NCBI RefSeq assembly: GCF_003991135.1
Contig: NZ_CP016379.1
Location: forward strand, 3,162,001 to 3,226,000
Direction of reading: 5' to 3'
DNA length: 64,000 nucleotides
Source of the DNA: Anoxybacter fermentans
GTDB taxonomy: Bacteria > Bacillota > Halanaerobiia > DY22613
Shown here one piece after another: positions 9,771 to 18,512 of this stretch. The position numbers and the translations under genes were made by a program. Below the pieces are notes generated by a model. That model searched no databases, was not told the origin of the DNA, and saw only the letters and a program-made list of their open reading frames with translations. The first letter of the stretch is position 1. The number at the start of each line of letters is the position of its first letter.

Positions 9771-10250
9771 ATGTATTTTATTAGCCCTACCAGGGGCAAA
9801 TTGAGTTTAGATGAAACCTATAGAAATATAGTTGAGTTTGTAAATGAAGCTCCCGATTTAGAACATCGGTTGATTGTTGGCAGTGACTCTCAGACCCGGG
9901 AAGAAGATGTCTGTTTTGTTACGGCTGTGATTATATATCGGGAAGGTAAGGGCGGAAAGTTTTTTTATCGGAAAGAATATGAAAAGATCAATCAGAGTAT
10001 TAGACAGAGGTTATTTTATGAGACTTCCAAAAGCCTGGAACTGGCAAGCGAACTGACCCGACGTCTTTCAAAAGATGATAGTTTTCGGGGAAAGCTTAGT
10101 ATTGAAATTCATTTAGATGTGGGTAGGCAGGGTGAGACCAGGGAATTGATTAAAGAAGTGGTAGGTATGGTAGTTGGAAGCGGATATGATGCCCGCATTA
10201 AACCAGACTCATATGGGGCTTCAAAGGTGGCTGATAAATATACTAAATGA
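9771..10250 (+). CDS. DUF458 / YkuK-type ribonuclease H-like protein
   Basis: The product of 159 residues has the N-terminal SPTRGKLSLDE and IVGSDSQT characteristic of the DUF458 (YkuK) family, which is predicted to adopt an RNase H-like fold. D-rich positions HLDVGRQGETREL and GYDARIKPDSYGAS follow the family pattern. Its biochemical role is not established. ATG 9771 is preferred over the upstream GTG at 9762 because AGTAGGTGA, overlapping the rsmA stop codon, then gives a normal spacing. It is probably translated with rsmA and lies just ahead of yabG. Confidence 0.8.
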   Translation: MYFISPTRGKLSLDETYRNIVEFVNEAPDLEHRLIVGSDSQTREEDVCFVTAVIIYREGKGGKFFYRKEYEKINQSIRQRLFYETSKSLELASELTRRLSKDDSFRGKLSIEIHLDVGRQGETRELIKEVVGMVVGSGYDARIKPDSYGASKVADKYTK

Positions 10251-10261
10251 TAGGGATTAAT

Positions 10262-10321
10262 CACCTCCGACAGTTTTTGGCATAAGATAATGTGAGGGAT
10301 TTTTAAAGCTGTCAGGGGGTG
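10262..10321 (+). promoter_or_regulatory. yabG leader hairpin that can hide the ribosome site
   Basis: CACCTCCGACAG (10262-10273) can pair with CTGTCAGGGGGTG (10309-10321) with one bulged A and one G-U pair. The 3' arm contains AGGGGGTG, the best-spaced Shine-Dalgarno sequence for the yabG ATG at 10327. If formed, the stem would block translation. This is seen in the sequence; control is an inference. Confidence 0.45.
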
Positions 10322-10326
10322 GAGGA

Positions 10327-11166
10327 ATGACCAGAAAAATTAAAATCGGTGATCTGGTAACCAGACTATCCTATGGAGGAGATATAGTTTTCCGGGTTGT
10401 TGGGATTGATGAAGAATCAGGGATTGTTTTTTTAAGAGGAGAACATTTGCGGTTAATGGCTGATGCTCCTTTAAATGACCTGGAAGTCTGTGATGATGAA
10501 GCAGAGATTGACAAAAAAAGCCGTTGGTTTCGACAGAATCGATTTCGGCAGCTAATTCAAAAAGGTTATCTCAGGCGGAAAGGTTTATCGGGAAAAATGG
10601 GTGAATACGGTCAGATACGGGGAACGGTTCTACATTTGGATGGAGACGAAAGGTATTTAAAAGCCTGTCTCGATAAATATAATGAATTAAAAATTATAGC
10701 AAATGGGTATCATATACCTGAAGAAGAGCAGCCAGTTCGAGTTCAAAAACTTTTGCGTAAGTACCGTCCAGATGTACTTATAATTACTGGTCATGATGGA
10801 ATGAAACGGTCGGGCGGTAATGATTTAAGTAATTATTATAATTCACGTTATTTTGTTGAGAGTGTTTCAAAAGCCAGAGAACTGGAGTCTGATAAAGATT
10901 CATTGATTATCTTTGCTGGGGCCTGCCAATCGTATTATGAAGCTTTAATTGAAGCAGGTGCTAATTTTGCCAGTTCCCCAGAAAGAATTAATATACATAC
11001 ATTAGATCCGGTAAAAGTTGCGGAAGTGATAGTACAAACTTCAATAAAAAAGGTTGTATCTATAAATAGAGTGATTAAACATTCTATCTCAGGGATCCAG
11101 GGGATCGGAGGAATTGAATCAAGGGGAAAAATGCGTCTCAGTTTACCAAAAATTCTTAAAAATTAA
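10327..11166 (+). CDS. yabG: Sporulation-specific protease YabG
   Basis: The 279-residue product matches YabG, a cysteine-type protease that in Bacillus trims spore coat proteins late in sporulation and in Clostridioides processes germination proteins. Recognisable parts are the N-terminal KIGDLVTRLSYGGDIVFRV, the linker ending in GTVLHLDGDE, the central PDVLIITGHDG and the IFAGACQSYYEALIEAGANFASSP block. These are the conserved His- and Cys-bearing segments (GHDG; GACQ). The protein is close to the usual length. It lies between the DUF458 gene and veg, matching the yabG-veg order of Bacilli. The ribosome site can be folded into a hairpin. Its presence is the clearest sign that the host forms spores. 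Confidence 0.95.
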   Translation: MTRKIKIGDLVTRLSYGGDIVFRVVGIDEESGIVFLRGEHLRLMADAPLNDLEVCDDEAEIDKKSRWFRQNRFRQLIQKGYLRRKGLSGKMGEYGQIRGTVLHLDGDERYLKACLDKYNELKIIANGYHIPEEEQPVRVQKLLRKYRPDVLIITGHDGMKRSGGNDLSNYYNSRYFVESVSKARELESDKDSLIIFAGACQSYYEALIEAGANFASSPERINIHTLDPVKVAEVIVQTSIKKVVSINRVIKHSISGIQGIGGIESRGKMRLSLPKILKN

Positions 11167-11207
11167 TCTTAACAACTTTAAGGAAGTCCATTGAAAGGTG
11201 GTTTAGT

Positions 11208-11474
11208 ATGGCAAAAAATGTTCTTGAAGAAATTAAGAAGGATTTAGATTCTTATGTTGGTGAGCGAGTTACTCTTAAAGCAAATCGAGGTCGTCGGAAA
11301 ATTTTACAAAAAGAAGGGATTTTAGAACAAACGTATCCTAATATTTTTATAATTAAAGTAGATGAGGATAGGGGTCCTCGCCGGATTTCGTATAGTTATG
11401 CAGATATATTAACCGAGACTGTGGAGATTAAAATTAAAAATAAAAACACTAAAATTGGAAGTATTAGCGTTTAA
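11208..11474 (+). CDS. veg: Veg protein
   Basis: This small protein of 88 residues carries the Veg family pattern: an N-terminal DLDSYVGERVTLKANRGRRK followed by EGILEQTYPNIFIIKVDE and SYSYADILTETVEI. Veg is a highly expressed protein of Firmicutes linked in B. subtilis to biofilm gene control and to spore outgrowth; it has an Sm-like/SH3-like fold. It follows yabG by 41 nt with its own SD (AAAGGTGG), and a strong terminator lies 6 nt after the stop codon, so veg closes the rsmA-to-veg run. Confidence 0.95.
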   Translation: MAKNVLEEIKKDLDSYVGERVTLKANRGRRKILQKEGILEQTYPNIFIIKVDEDRGPRRISYSYADILTETVEIKIKNKNTKIGSISV

Positions 11475-11480
11475 GTGATG

Positions 11481-11509
11481 AACCCGGAGTTTTATTCTCC
11501 GGGTTTTTT
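11481..11509 (+). terminator. Intrinsic terminator after veg
   Basis: AACCCGGAG and CTCCGGGTT pair perfectly and are followed by TTTTTT. Confidence 0.95.
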
Positions 11510-11575
11510 ATTGATTATTTAATTAATATATGTTATTATTTAGCTAACAAGTAAAAAATTTAAGGAGGGTTTTTT

Positions 11576-11911
11576 ATGTCTTTACAGATATTATGGATTA
11601 TTCTAGGTGGTGCATTTGGTGGTTTGATTAAAGCAATTTTTGATGGTGAACATAAATTGGCTAAACCGGTCTTTAAAGGAAGATATTTCTATCTTGGGTT
11701 TTTGGGTAATATAATCATTGGAATTGGAACTGCACTTTTAGGTATGGGTTATTTTTTAAGTATGATAAATGATCTGGATATTTCCAGGATAAGTACTTTG
11801 CAACTTTTAGCTGTAAGTATTGCCTTTGGTATTGCTTCTAATTTGATAATAGAAGGAGTTATAGAGAAAGTTAGAAATAATGTGATAGGTAAAGGGGGAA
11901 CTACTAAATGA
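11576..11911 (+). CDS. DUF4257-like small membrane protein
   Basis: The 111-residue product begins with a glycine-rich membrane segment (GGAFGGLIKAIFD), has a second around FLGNIIIGIGTALLGMGYFL, and a third near LLAVSIAFGIASNLIIEGVIE. The phrase KGRYFYLGFLGNIIIG matches the DUF4257 family of Firmicutes, whose function is unknown. The SD AAGGAGGG sits 7 nt before the ATG. The gene overlaps the next (DmpA-type peptidase) by 4 nt in an ATGA arrangement, so the two are translationally coupled and probably work together. GlyxxxGly-type packing and a lipid-facing role are only guesses. Confidence 0.7.
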   Translation: MSLQILWIILGGAFGGLIKAIFDGEHKLAKPVFKGRYFYLGFLGNIIIGIGTALLGMGYFLSMINDLDISRISTLQLLAVSIAFGIASNLIIEGVIEKVRNNVIGKGGTTK

Positions 11912-13014
11912 AAGATTACAGACCGCGGATAAGGGAATTGGTTCAAATAGGTCGTCTTCCTACGGGCCCAAATAATGCAATTACTGATGTGGAAGGGGTT
12001 TTAGTAGGCCATTCTACCCTGATTAAAGGGGAAGGAGCCTTAAGTCCAGGAGAGGGGCCGATACGTACTGGAGTGACTGCAATACTTCCTCACGGCGGGA
12101 ATCTTTTTGAAGAAAAGGTGACTGCAGCGGTGCATGTGATAAATGGATTTGGTAAGTCGGTGGGGCTTTCCCAGATTCAGGAACTGGGAACTATTGAAAC
12201 TCCTATTTTGCTAACCAATACCCTCAATGTAGGACGGGTGAGTGATGCACTAATTTCGTACATGCTCAAATCTAATCCCGGGATTGGAATTACTACTGGG
12301 ACCATTAATCCGGTGGTCGGTGAATGTAATGATGGGTATCTTAATGATATTCAGGGGCGACATGTGGGAGAAAAAGAGGTTTTTGCAGCTATAGAAAATG
12401 CTAAAGGTGGAATGGTAGAAGAAGGAGTGGTCGGAGCAGGAACGGGAATGCGATGTTTCCAATTCAAAGGAGGAGTGGGAACAGCTTCGCGGCTGATAAG
12501 GTATCAGGACGAAGAGTATACTATTGGTATTCTGGTTGTTTCTAATTTTGGAAGACGGGAAGAATTGCAAATTGCCGGAGTACCTGTTGGGTTGGAACTG
12601 AAAGATTGGCCTGAGAAGATGGAAGAGAAAGCCGATGATGGTTCGATTATGATAATTCTGGCTACAGATGCTCCCCTTTCTTCACGCCAATTGGGAAGGT
12701 TGGCACGGAGAGCACCATTGGGGCTGGCCCGGACCGGTTCCATTGTTTCCCATGGAAGTGGAGATTTTGTAATTGCCTTTTCTACGACCCACCGTCATCC
12801 ACATCAAGGGAAACATCATCGAATCAGTTGGGAGCGGGTTTTGGAGGATAATAAGCTTATGAATCTTTTCTTCCAGGGAACTATAGAGGCTGTAGAAGAG
12901 GCTGTACTAAATTCTCTTACAAGAGCATATACAGTAGTGGGAAGAGATGGTCATACCGCTTATGCTCTCCCCATTGAGCGGGTTAAAGAAATTTTACGCT
13001 GTTATGGTCGGTAA
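11908..13014 (+). CDS. P1-family peptidase (DmpA/BapA-type aminopeptidase)
   Basis: The 368-residue protein belongs to the DmpA family of Ntn-type hydrolases, which cut themselves into two chains and release N-terminal L- or D-residues or beta-amino acids. Family signatures are ITDVEGVLVGHST, IRTGVTAILPHGG, NTLNVGRVSDAL, GECNDGYLND and KGGVGTASR. The self-cleavage site is predicted before Ser246 in DDGSIMIILATDAPL, which would become the N-terminal nucleophile of the small subunit. No signal peptide is seen, so it is cytoplasmic. It overlaps the preceding DUF4257 membrane gene by 4 nt. The physiological substrate is not known. Confidence 0.9.
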   Translation: MKDYRPRIRELVQIGRLPTGPNNAITDVEGVLVGHSTLIKGEGALSPGEGPIRTGVTAILPHGGNLFEEKVTAAVHVINGFGKSVGLSQIQELGTIETPILLTNTLNVGRVSDALISYMLKSNPGIGITTGTINPVVGECNDGYLNDIQGRHVGEKEVFAAIENAKGGMVEEGVVGAGTGMRCFQFKGGVGTASRLIRYQDEEYTIGILVVSNFGRREELQIAGVPVGLELKDWPEKMEEKADDGSIMIILATDAPLSSRQLGRLARRAPLGLARTGSIVSHGSGDFVIAFSTTHRHPHQGKHHRISWERVLEDNKLMNLFFQGTIEAVEEAVLNSLTRAYTVVGRDGHTAYALPIERVKEILRCYGR

Positions 13015-13070
13015 TCGGTAAATTTTTTGAAAGTACTTTATCTTTCTTCAGATGAATATGATTCTAAGAT

Positions 13071-13101
13071 AAGTCAGTAGCTTTTGTTACTGACTTTTTT
13101 G
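13071..13101 (+). terminator. Intrinsic terminator after the DmpA-type gene
   Basis: AAGTCAGTA pairs with TACTGACTT, followed by TTTTG. Confidence 0.85.
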
Positions 13102-13276
13102 TTTAAACAAAAACAAGACTTATCTAAACTCATATTTTATTCGTACGAAAATACTATTATTTCTTGAAATTACCTAAAAATGTGATATAATTTAAATTAG
13201 TGCAGATTATATATAAAACAGAGAATTTAGAGAGAATCGATTATATATGAATACTAAAATCAAAGGAGGAAAAAGT

Positions 13277-13909
13277 ATGGAAGAAATGTTTTTATCACTG
13301 GATGAGAGAATTGATAGATTGGCTAAAATGACCTATTCTGATATATACCGGGAGATGGATCGATTAGTTGAAGAATATTCTAAAAAGGAATTATATCCTA
13401 AACTGATTGTCAGGTTATCTGCTTTATCTACCAAGTTACGGCGGGCTGCTATTTATGGGTTAGCAAGGGTTGGTGGTGAAGATGCTGCTATTCATTTGAT
13501 GCAACAACTTCAATCCAGCAAAAAAGGAATCAGGCAGGAAGTTCTTAGAGCTTTAGGTGAGATTGGAGGAGAAAAAGTAGAACAAGTATTGATTCAAGTA
13601 ATGAGTTATAAAGATTGGTTTGCCCGGGAGACTGCTGGTAAGGCTCTGGCTGAACTGGGTAGTCCAAAAGCTCTGCCAACTTTAATCAATACGCTTTTTA
13701 ATGATCGGAGTAATAAGGTTCGTAAAGCTGCTGCTATTGCTATTAAAAAAATTCTTGAAAAGTACGGCGGTGAGCCTGTCCAGAAGTTGAACGATTTTTT
13801 AGAACCTTATAGAGATAAGCCCGGATATAGGAGTTTTAAGATGTTGGAAGCGAGTCTGGTTCTTGAGACCTGTGATAATGTGATTGAGAATGTGGAGTTA
13901 AGTACATAG
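13277..13909 (+). CDS. HEAT-repeat protein
   Basis: The protein of 210 residues is built almost entirely of helical HEAT/PBS-lyase-type repeats, seen as LRRAAIYGLARVGGEDAAIHL, IRQEVLRALGEIGGEKVEQVL, WFARETAGKALAELGSPKAL and VRKAAAIAIKKI (first three split: RRAAIYGLARVGGEDA; QEVLRALGEIGGEK; ARETAGKALAELG). Such proteins are usually scaffolds for protein binding. The ATG at 13277 is preferred over 13247 because the SD AAAGGAGG lies between them. It stands alone between a terminator and repeat copy b. The partner is unknown. Confidence 0.75.
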   Translation: MEEMFLSLDERIDRLAKMTYSDIYREMDRLVEEYSKKELYPKLIVRLSALSTKLRRAAIYGLARVGGEDAAIHLMQQLQSSKKGIRQEVLRALGEIGGEKVEQVLIQVMSYKDWFARETAGKALAELGSPKALPTLINTLFNDRSNKVRKAAAIAIKKILEKYGGEPVQKLNDFLEPYRDKPGYRSFKMLEASLVLETCDNVIENVELST

Positions 13910-13964
13910 TTATTGAAAGAATTTAAAGAGAGTCTTAAGTCTTTTATCTGTAATGTTAAAAGAA

Positions 13965-14149
13965 GATTAAACTGCAAAAAGCTAATTTTGAGTGCTATTG
14001 AAATTTTTCGTTAAACTATCTTGGTGAGATTGAAAAGAAAGGCCTCATCACAGGATGTGATGAGGCCTTATTTTGACTGAAACTGAATTTTAGATGGTTC
14101 GAAAAATTTTTTTATAAAGCGAAAAATTAGCTTTTTGCAGTTTAATCAT
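13965..14149. repeat. Family 1 repeat, copy b (full length, well preserved)
   Basis: The ends GATTAAACTGCAAAAAGC and GCTTTTTGCAGTTTAATC are perfect inverted repeats. The centre holds a second hairpin, GGCCTCATCACA pairing with TGTGATGAGGCC, followed by TTATTTT, so the copy can also act as a terminator. It fills most of the gap between the HEAT-repeat gene and the long glycosyltransferase gene. Confidence 0.92.
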
Positions 14150-14223
14150 AACTATTTTTTTTGCAAAGACATATACATTAAATAGATACAAGATACAGTA
14201 GTTGCGAAAGGAGGGTTGGGATT

Positions 14224-17136
14224 ATGAGAATTGTATTCTGGTTAAATGGCCGTGCTGGTTTTGATCAGACCATATCTGAAATTCTTTGTAATTTTGCTGA
14301 TGGTTTAGCTTTAAAAGGTTATGAAGTAGAATTATTGGTTAGTGATGAGGTATTGGATAATTGTTCCGTAAAAGAAGCTGCTAAAAGGGTCTGGTTTGAG
14401 GAAGGGAATCAGCAGATTCTGGCTGATGTTTTGATAAGTAACCGGTTAGAGAATCTACTTAGAAATGATTTGTATCAGGCAGGAGAACGGATTTGGCTGG
14501 CTTTAGAAGAAGATTTAACAGAGACAATCAATTATTTTGAAAATTATCAGCTCTACGATGAGATTAAGGTCTTTACTCTGGCAAAAAAGATTCAGGATCA
14601 ATTAATCTGGACTGGAATTGATGCCATGCTGATTCGGCCCGGTCTTAAGCTGGAAAAATTTAAAAATAAAAAATCCCAGGAACGGGAGTGTAGGGGGATT
14701 ACCATTAGTCTATTTGACTCCCAACCTGAAGTATTAAAGATGGTTTTGCAGGGAATTGAGATGACTAGAAATTCTCTTAATCGTTTAGAAATACAATTGA
14801 TTACTAATCAGGAATTTAAAATTAATCCCAACTTGCCTATTAAGTTAAAAGTTAGACCATCTCTTGAAGAAAGGATTCAATGTTATGAAAAATCGGATCT
14901 GGTTTTACATATTCCAGGCCAGGAGCGAATTTCTCTGATTCCATTGGAAGCTATGGCTGCTGGAGTTCCAGTTATAGTCCCCCAACATCCAGCGGTAGAA
15001 GAATATGTCAGGCATAGACAAAATTCTCTGGTTTTAAGTAAACTTCATCCAAGAGGAATTGCTATTTCTATATTAAATATAATGAAATTCGGTGATACCA
15101 GAGAACATTTAAAAAATATGGGACTAAAAACAAGTCTGAATTATAATTTAGAAGATAGTTTGCAGAAATTAGAAGAATTTTTCGGACATAGGTTTTCTTT
15201 GAATAGAGAAGTAGAAAGAGTCCCTTCTTTAAATGGTGAAGAGGAACTTTTGGATATTGTAATTGTAAATTATAATTCCGGTCAAGAGATAAGAAAGTGT
15301 CTGGCATCACTTCGTCAATATACCTGTCATCCTTATCAAGTGATTGTGGTGGACAATGGTAGTGAGGACGAGAGTCTGGAATATTTAAAAAATGAAGAGA
15401 ATATAACTTTAATTGTTAATCAACAAAACATAGGATTTGCTAAAGCCTGTAACCAGGGAATACTGGTAGGTAAGGGCAAATATATCTTACTTCTCCATAG
15501 CGATATCAGAGTTACCGACGAATGGCTTGAACCTCTCTTAGCAGAGATAGAAAAGCCTGATGTGGGAATGGTTGTGCCGAGATTGGTTAAAGAAGGGGAT
15601 GAAGAACAGCCTTATCAAAAAGGTGGATGTATTATTATTAAACGGGAACTTTTAAATAGACTGGGCCTATTTGATGAAGAATTTTTCCTCTATTATGAGG
15701 ATCTGGATTACTCCCTTAGGGTACGGGAAAAGGGATATAGGGTGAGCTATCCTGAATCATCTATATTGCACAAATCGAAAAACTTCTGTTTAAATGAAGA
15801 TATCAGGGCCAAGAGAGATAAATATTTAACATGGAGTAAAAACTATTTTAAAGAAAAATGGGGAACTTTTTTGGTCGATCAATTTTCGGAACGGAAAGTA
15901 GATGGAATTTTATTTTTAAGTCTTCACCCCTGGCAGAAGCGGGCCCAGCGGACAGAGGCATTGGTTGATTATTTTACCCGTCGAGGTCAGAAAGTTATTT
16001 ATATTGAACCCTACTGTTCAGTATCTACTGTTCCGAGTTTAGAGCAGAACCAGTTTGTTTATACCTTCAAAGGAAGTGGCACCATTTATCATAATTTATC
16101 TAACCAGGGCCGAAGAATGGAAATGATGCGGGAATTGAAAGATAAATTGGTAGAATGGGAGATTTATACACCACTGCTTATAGTAGAATCACCCTGGTGG
16201 GAGCCTTTCATTAAACATATTGAACATCGGTTTTTAATCTACATCACTCCTGAGATTCTTCTTGGTGAAGATATGGAAAGCTATAGGCAGATTAAAGAAA
16301 AGTTTTCTCAAGAAGAAAAGTCAGTTCTTAAAGCAGCGGATATGATCATTGTTGCATCTTACAAACGTACAGAAGAGCTTAAAAACTATAAGGAGAAACT
16401 CATATACAGTCCGGGTGGATTCTATCCTGAAGATCTGGAACGTTTTTTAGAAGGTCACTTTACCATGCCTGCTGAATTGGTTAGTCTTTCGGGCTACAAG
16501 GTTGGAATTTTTGGTGTATTTAACAGATACTTTCCAGCTCATCTTTTGAGTGAACTGGCCAATCAGTACCCGGATGTTTCATTTGGGTTTATAGGTGGGA
16601 TTACCTGTGATCTGGGGCAGTTAAAAGATATCCCAAATCTATATTTTCTGGGAAATAAAGATTGGGATACTTTACTAGATTGGTTGTATTTCTTTGATTT
16701 GATTCTTTATCCATATCCAGATAAAGGTTTAAACTCCTATCTGGATTCATATATGATCAATTATTATCTGGCTATGGGTAAACCGGTGGTAGCGTTTGAT
16801 CATCCGGAGTTAGAACAGTTTGGTGGAGTAATTAGAAAGGCCAGTGATGATGAGGAGTTTTTAGAGATGGCCATAAGGACTATCTATAAGTTGGATGAAG
16901 AGAAAGATGAGGAGAAGGTCAGAGAAAGAATTCATAGGGTAAGAGGTAATAGTTGGGAAGATCGATTAGATGATTTCTATAATCAGCTTAAGAGTCAAGT
17001 TCCGATCTTAGAGATTCCCGATTTAAAAATTTCTTCAGAAAAAATACAGGAGGAAAAAGAAAATCCCTTTGCCAGGATTTTTAAGCAATTGCTGGATAGT
17101 TATCAACGATTATTTCGGGGGCATAAAAGAGGATAG
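14224..17136 (+). CDS. Three-domain glycosyltransferase (GT4-like / GT2 / second GT-B-like)
   Basis: The 970-residue protein is a fusion. Residues 1-330 resemble a GT-B glycosyltransferase of the GT4 kind, with IPLEAMAAGVPVIVPQHPAVEEYV as the nucleotide-sugar end (seen as PLEAMAAGVPVIVP). Residues about 342-580 are a GT2 (GT-A) domain: DIVIVNYNSG, VDNGSEDESLEYL, NIGFAKACNQG, the LLHSDIRV metal-binding region, and FFLYYEDLDYSLRVREKGYR. Residues about 590-920 look like another GT-B half (LFLSLHPWQKRAQRTEAL, IYSPGGF, FFDLILYPYPD, MGKPVVAFDHPE). The tail is charged. No membrane segments were seen. It probably builds a repeating surface glycan together with the next gene. The substrates are unknown. 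Confidence 0.85.
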   Translation: MRIVFWLNGRAGFDQTISEILCNFADGLALKGYEVELLVSDEVLDNCSVKEAAKRVWFEEGNQQILADVLISNRLENLLRNDLYQAGERIWLALEEDLTETINYFENYQLYDEIKVFTLAKKIQDQLIWTGIDAMLIRPGLKLEKFKNKKSQERECRGITISLFDSQPEVLKMVLQGIEMTRNSLNRLEIQLITNQEFKINPNLPIKLKVRPSLEERIQCYEKSDLVLHIPGQERISLIPLEAMAAGVPVIVPQHPAVEEYVRHRQNSLVLSKLHPRGIAISILNIMKFGDTREHLKNMGLKTSLNYNLEDSLQKLEEFFGHRFSLNREVERVPSLNGEEELLDIVIVNYNSGQEIRKCLASLRQYTCHPYQVIVVDNGSEDESLEYLKNEENITLIVNQQNIGFAKACNQGILVGKGKYILLLHSDIRVTDEWLEPLLAEIEKPDVGMVVPRLVKEGDEEQPYQKGGCIIIKRELLNRLGLFDEEFFLYYEDLDYSLRVREKGYRVSYPESSILHKSKNFCLNEDIRAKRDKYLTWSKNYFKEKWGTFLVDQFSERKVDGILFLSLHPWQKRAQRTEALVDYFTRRGQKVIYIEPYCSVSTVPSLEQNQFVYTFKGSGTIYHNLSNQGRRMEMMRELKDKLVEWEIYTPLLIVESPWWEPFIKHIEHRFLIYITPEILLGEDMESYRQIKEKFSQEEKSVLKAADMIIVASYKRTEELKNYKEKLIYSPGGFYPEDLERFLEGHFTMPAELVSLSGYKVGIFGVFNRYFPAHLLSELANQYPDVSFGFIGGITCDLGQLKDIPNLYFLGNKDWDTLLDWLYFFDLILYPYPDKGLNSYLDSYMINYYLAMGKPVVAFDHPELEQFGGVIRKASDDEEFLEMAIRTIYKLDEEKDEEKVRERIHRVRGNSWEDRLDDFYNQLKSQVPILEIPDLKISSEKIQEEKENPFARIFKQLLDSYQRLFRGHKRG

Positions 17137-17151
17137 CAGAAAATAATCACT

Positions 17152-17195
17152 TAGAGTCATTCATTCTTTTTGAGTTTGGATGACTCTTTTGTTTT
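17152..17195 (+). terminator. Terminator after the three-domain glycosyltransferase
   Basis: AGAGTCATTC pairs with GGATGACTCT, followed by TTTGTTTTTG. The loop is long. Confidence 0.65.
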
Positions 17196-17237
17196 TGTTT
17201 AGTAACTAAATTTAACTTTAAACATATGATAAATTAA

Positions 17238-17432
17238 ACTGCAAAAAGCTAATTTTTCGTTCCTTGAGAAATTTTTCGAACCATCTGAAATAAGGCTTCC
17301 TAATCAAAGGGCCCTCCTGGCCCTTAGAACTAGCTCATCACCTCCTGTAATGAGGCCTTATTTCGTCGGAAATCTCGCTAAGATGGTTTAGCGAAAAATT
17401 TCTATGTCGCTCAAAATTAGTTTTTTTGCAGT
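17238..17432. repeat. Family 1 repeat, copy c
   Basis: This 195-bp copy has the standard inverted ends. The central insert contains GGGCCCTCCTGGCCC and CTCATCACCTCCTG...GAGGCC, a larger version of the central hairpin shared with copies h and i. Its right flank (TAATCATGATAAAT) supplies an upstream ATG in frame with the next gene, but that ATG lacks a ribosome site. Confidence 0.9.
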
Positions 17433-17480
17433 ATAATCATGATAAATATAAAAATTGGGATCAAGAGGAGGAAAGCTGCT

Positions 17481-18482
17481 GTGAAGGTATTGATGCAGGC
17501 CAGACCTGATTTATTAAAGATTCCAGCAGGTGATACCATTCAAATTTTAAAGACGAAAGCTGCGTTAGAAGGATTGGGGGTAGAAGTGGATATTAATTTG
17601 ACCATAAATCCGGATTTAACAGCATATCAATTGGTACATTGTTTTAATATTATACGGGTTGAAGAGACTTATGCTCAGGTGCAGAATGCTATTGAACAGC
17701 AGTGTCCTGTAGTTTTAACTCCAATTTATTGGAATATGAAAGAGTATTTAGAAAAGACATCACCTGAAAAATTAAATTGGTGGTATAAAGGTATGGATAA
17801 ACGTAAAGAAGTATTGAAGATGGCCCATGTTCTTTTGCCAAATGCTAGAAGTGAAATGTTTCAGCTTAAAATGGATTTTAAATGTAATACCCCTTATCAG
17901 ATAGTTTATAACGGGGTTGATCCTTCTTTTTATGAGAGCAGTCCGAAACTATTTATTCAAAAGTATGGTTTAAAAAATTTTGTTCTTTGTGTTGGTCGGA
18001 TTTCTCCACGTAAAAATCAATTGACAATGATACGGGCCCTTAAGGGTACAGATTTAAAGATGGTTTTTATAGGTAGCATTAATGATCCTCGATATTATCG
18101 TCAGTGCTTAAAAGAAGGAGGAGATCAGGTGCTTTTTATTTCCCATTTACCTCAAAACCGGTTGGCATCGGCTTATGCAGCAGCCAGAGTACATATGTTA
18201 GCCAGTTGGTATGATACTCCAGGTCTGGTCAATCTGGAAGCGGGTTTGGCAGGATGTAATCTTGTGGTTTCTGACCGGGGTACAGCCAGGGAATATTTTG
18301 GTGATCTGGTCTGGTATTGTAGTCCAGATGATCCCCATTCCATCCGTATGGCAGTACTTGAAGCTTTCTTTAGCCCACAGATTGATGACTTGAAGAGTTA
18401 CATTTTGCGCCATTTTACCTGGGAGGAGACCGGGAAAGCGACCTTTGAAGCCTATTTAAAATTACTCAATTCCCGGTATTAA
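17481..18482 (+). CDS. GT4-family glycosyltransferase
   Basis: The 333-residue product is a GT-B glycosyltransferase of family 4. Visible are YNGVDPSFY, the start of the second Rossmann half at FVLCVGRISPRKNQLTMIRAL, and the donor site region SWYDTPGLVNLEAGLAGCNLVVSDRGTAREYF (key part TPGLVNLEAGLAG), with the conserved E of the ExxxxxxE motif. GTG at 17481 is chosen because AGAGGAGG lies 9 nt upstream; the longer ATG start at 17439 comes from the repeat flank. It may act on the same glycan as the large glycosyltransferase upstream, although a repeat separates the two. Confidence 0.88.
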   Translation: MKVLMQARPDLLKIPAGDTIQILKTKAALEGLGVEVDINLTINPDLTAYQLVHCFNIIRVEETYAQVQNAIEQQCPVVLTPIYWNMKEYLEKTSPEKLNWWYKGMDKRKEVLKMAHVLLPNARSEMFQLKMDFKCNTPYQIVYNGVDPSFYESSPKLFIQKYGLKNFVLCVGRISPRKNQLTMIRALKGTDLKMVFIGSINDPRYYRQCLKEGGDQVLFISHLPQNRLASAYAAARVHMLASWYDTPGLVNLEAGLAGCNLVVSDRGTAREYFGDLVWYCSPDDPHSIRMAVLEAFFSPQIDDLKSYILRHFTWEETGKATFEAYLKLLNSRY

Positions 18483-18512
18483 TAATTTAATAGATCCAGG
18501 GAGGTGATGATT

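Noticed and set aside
12250-12743. Minus-strand frames of 79-106 codons inside the DmpA-type gene
   Set aside because: The forward gene has clear family motifs over the whole stretch; the reverse frames have none.
13965-14149. Repeat copies as a CRISPR array
   Set aside because: The copies are dispersed across 46 kb, palindromic over their whole length and lack short unique spacers.
17439-17480. ATG start at 17439 for the GT4 gene
   Set aside because: The ATG lies in the flank of a repeat and has no SD; the GTG at 17481 has AGAGGAGG at good distance.
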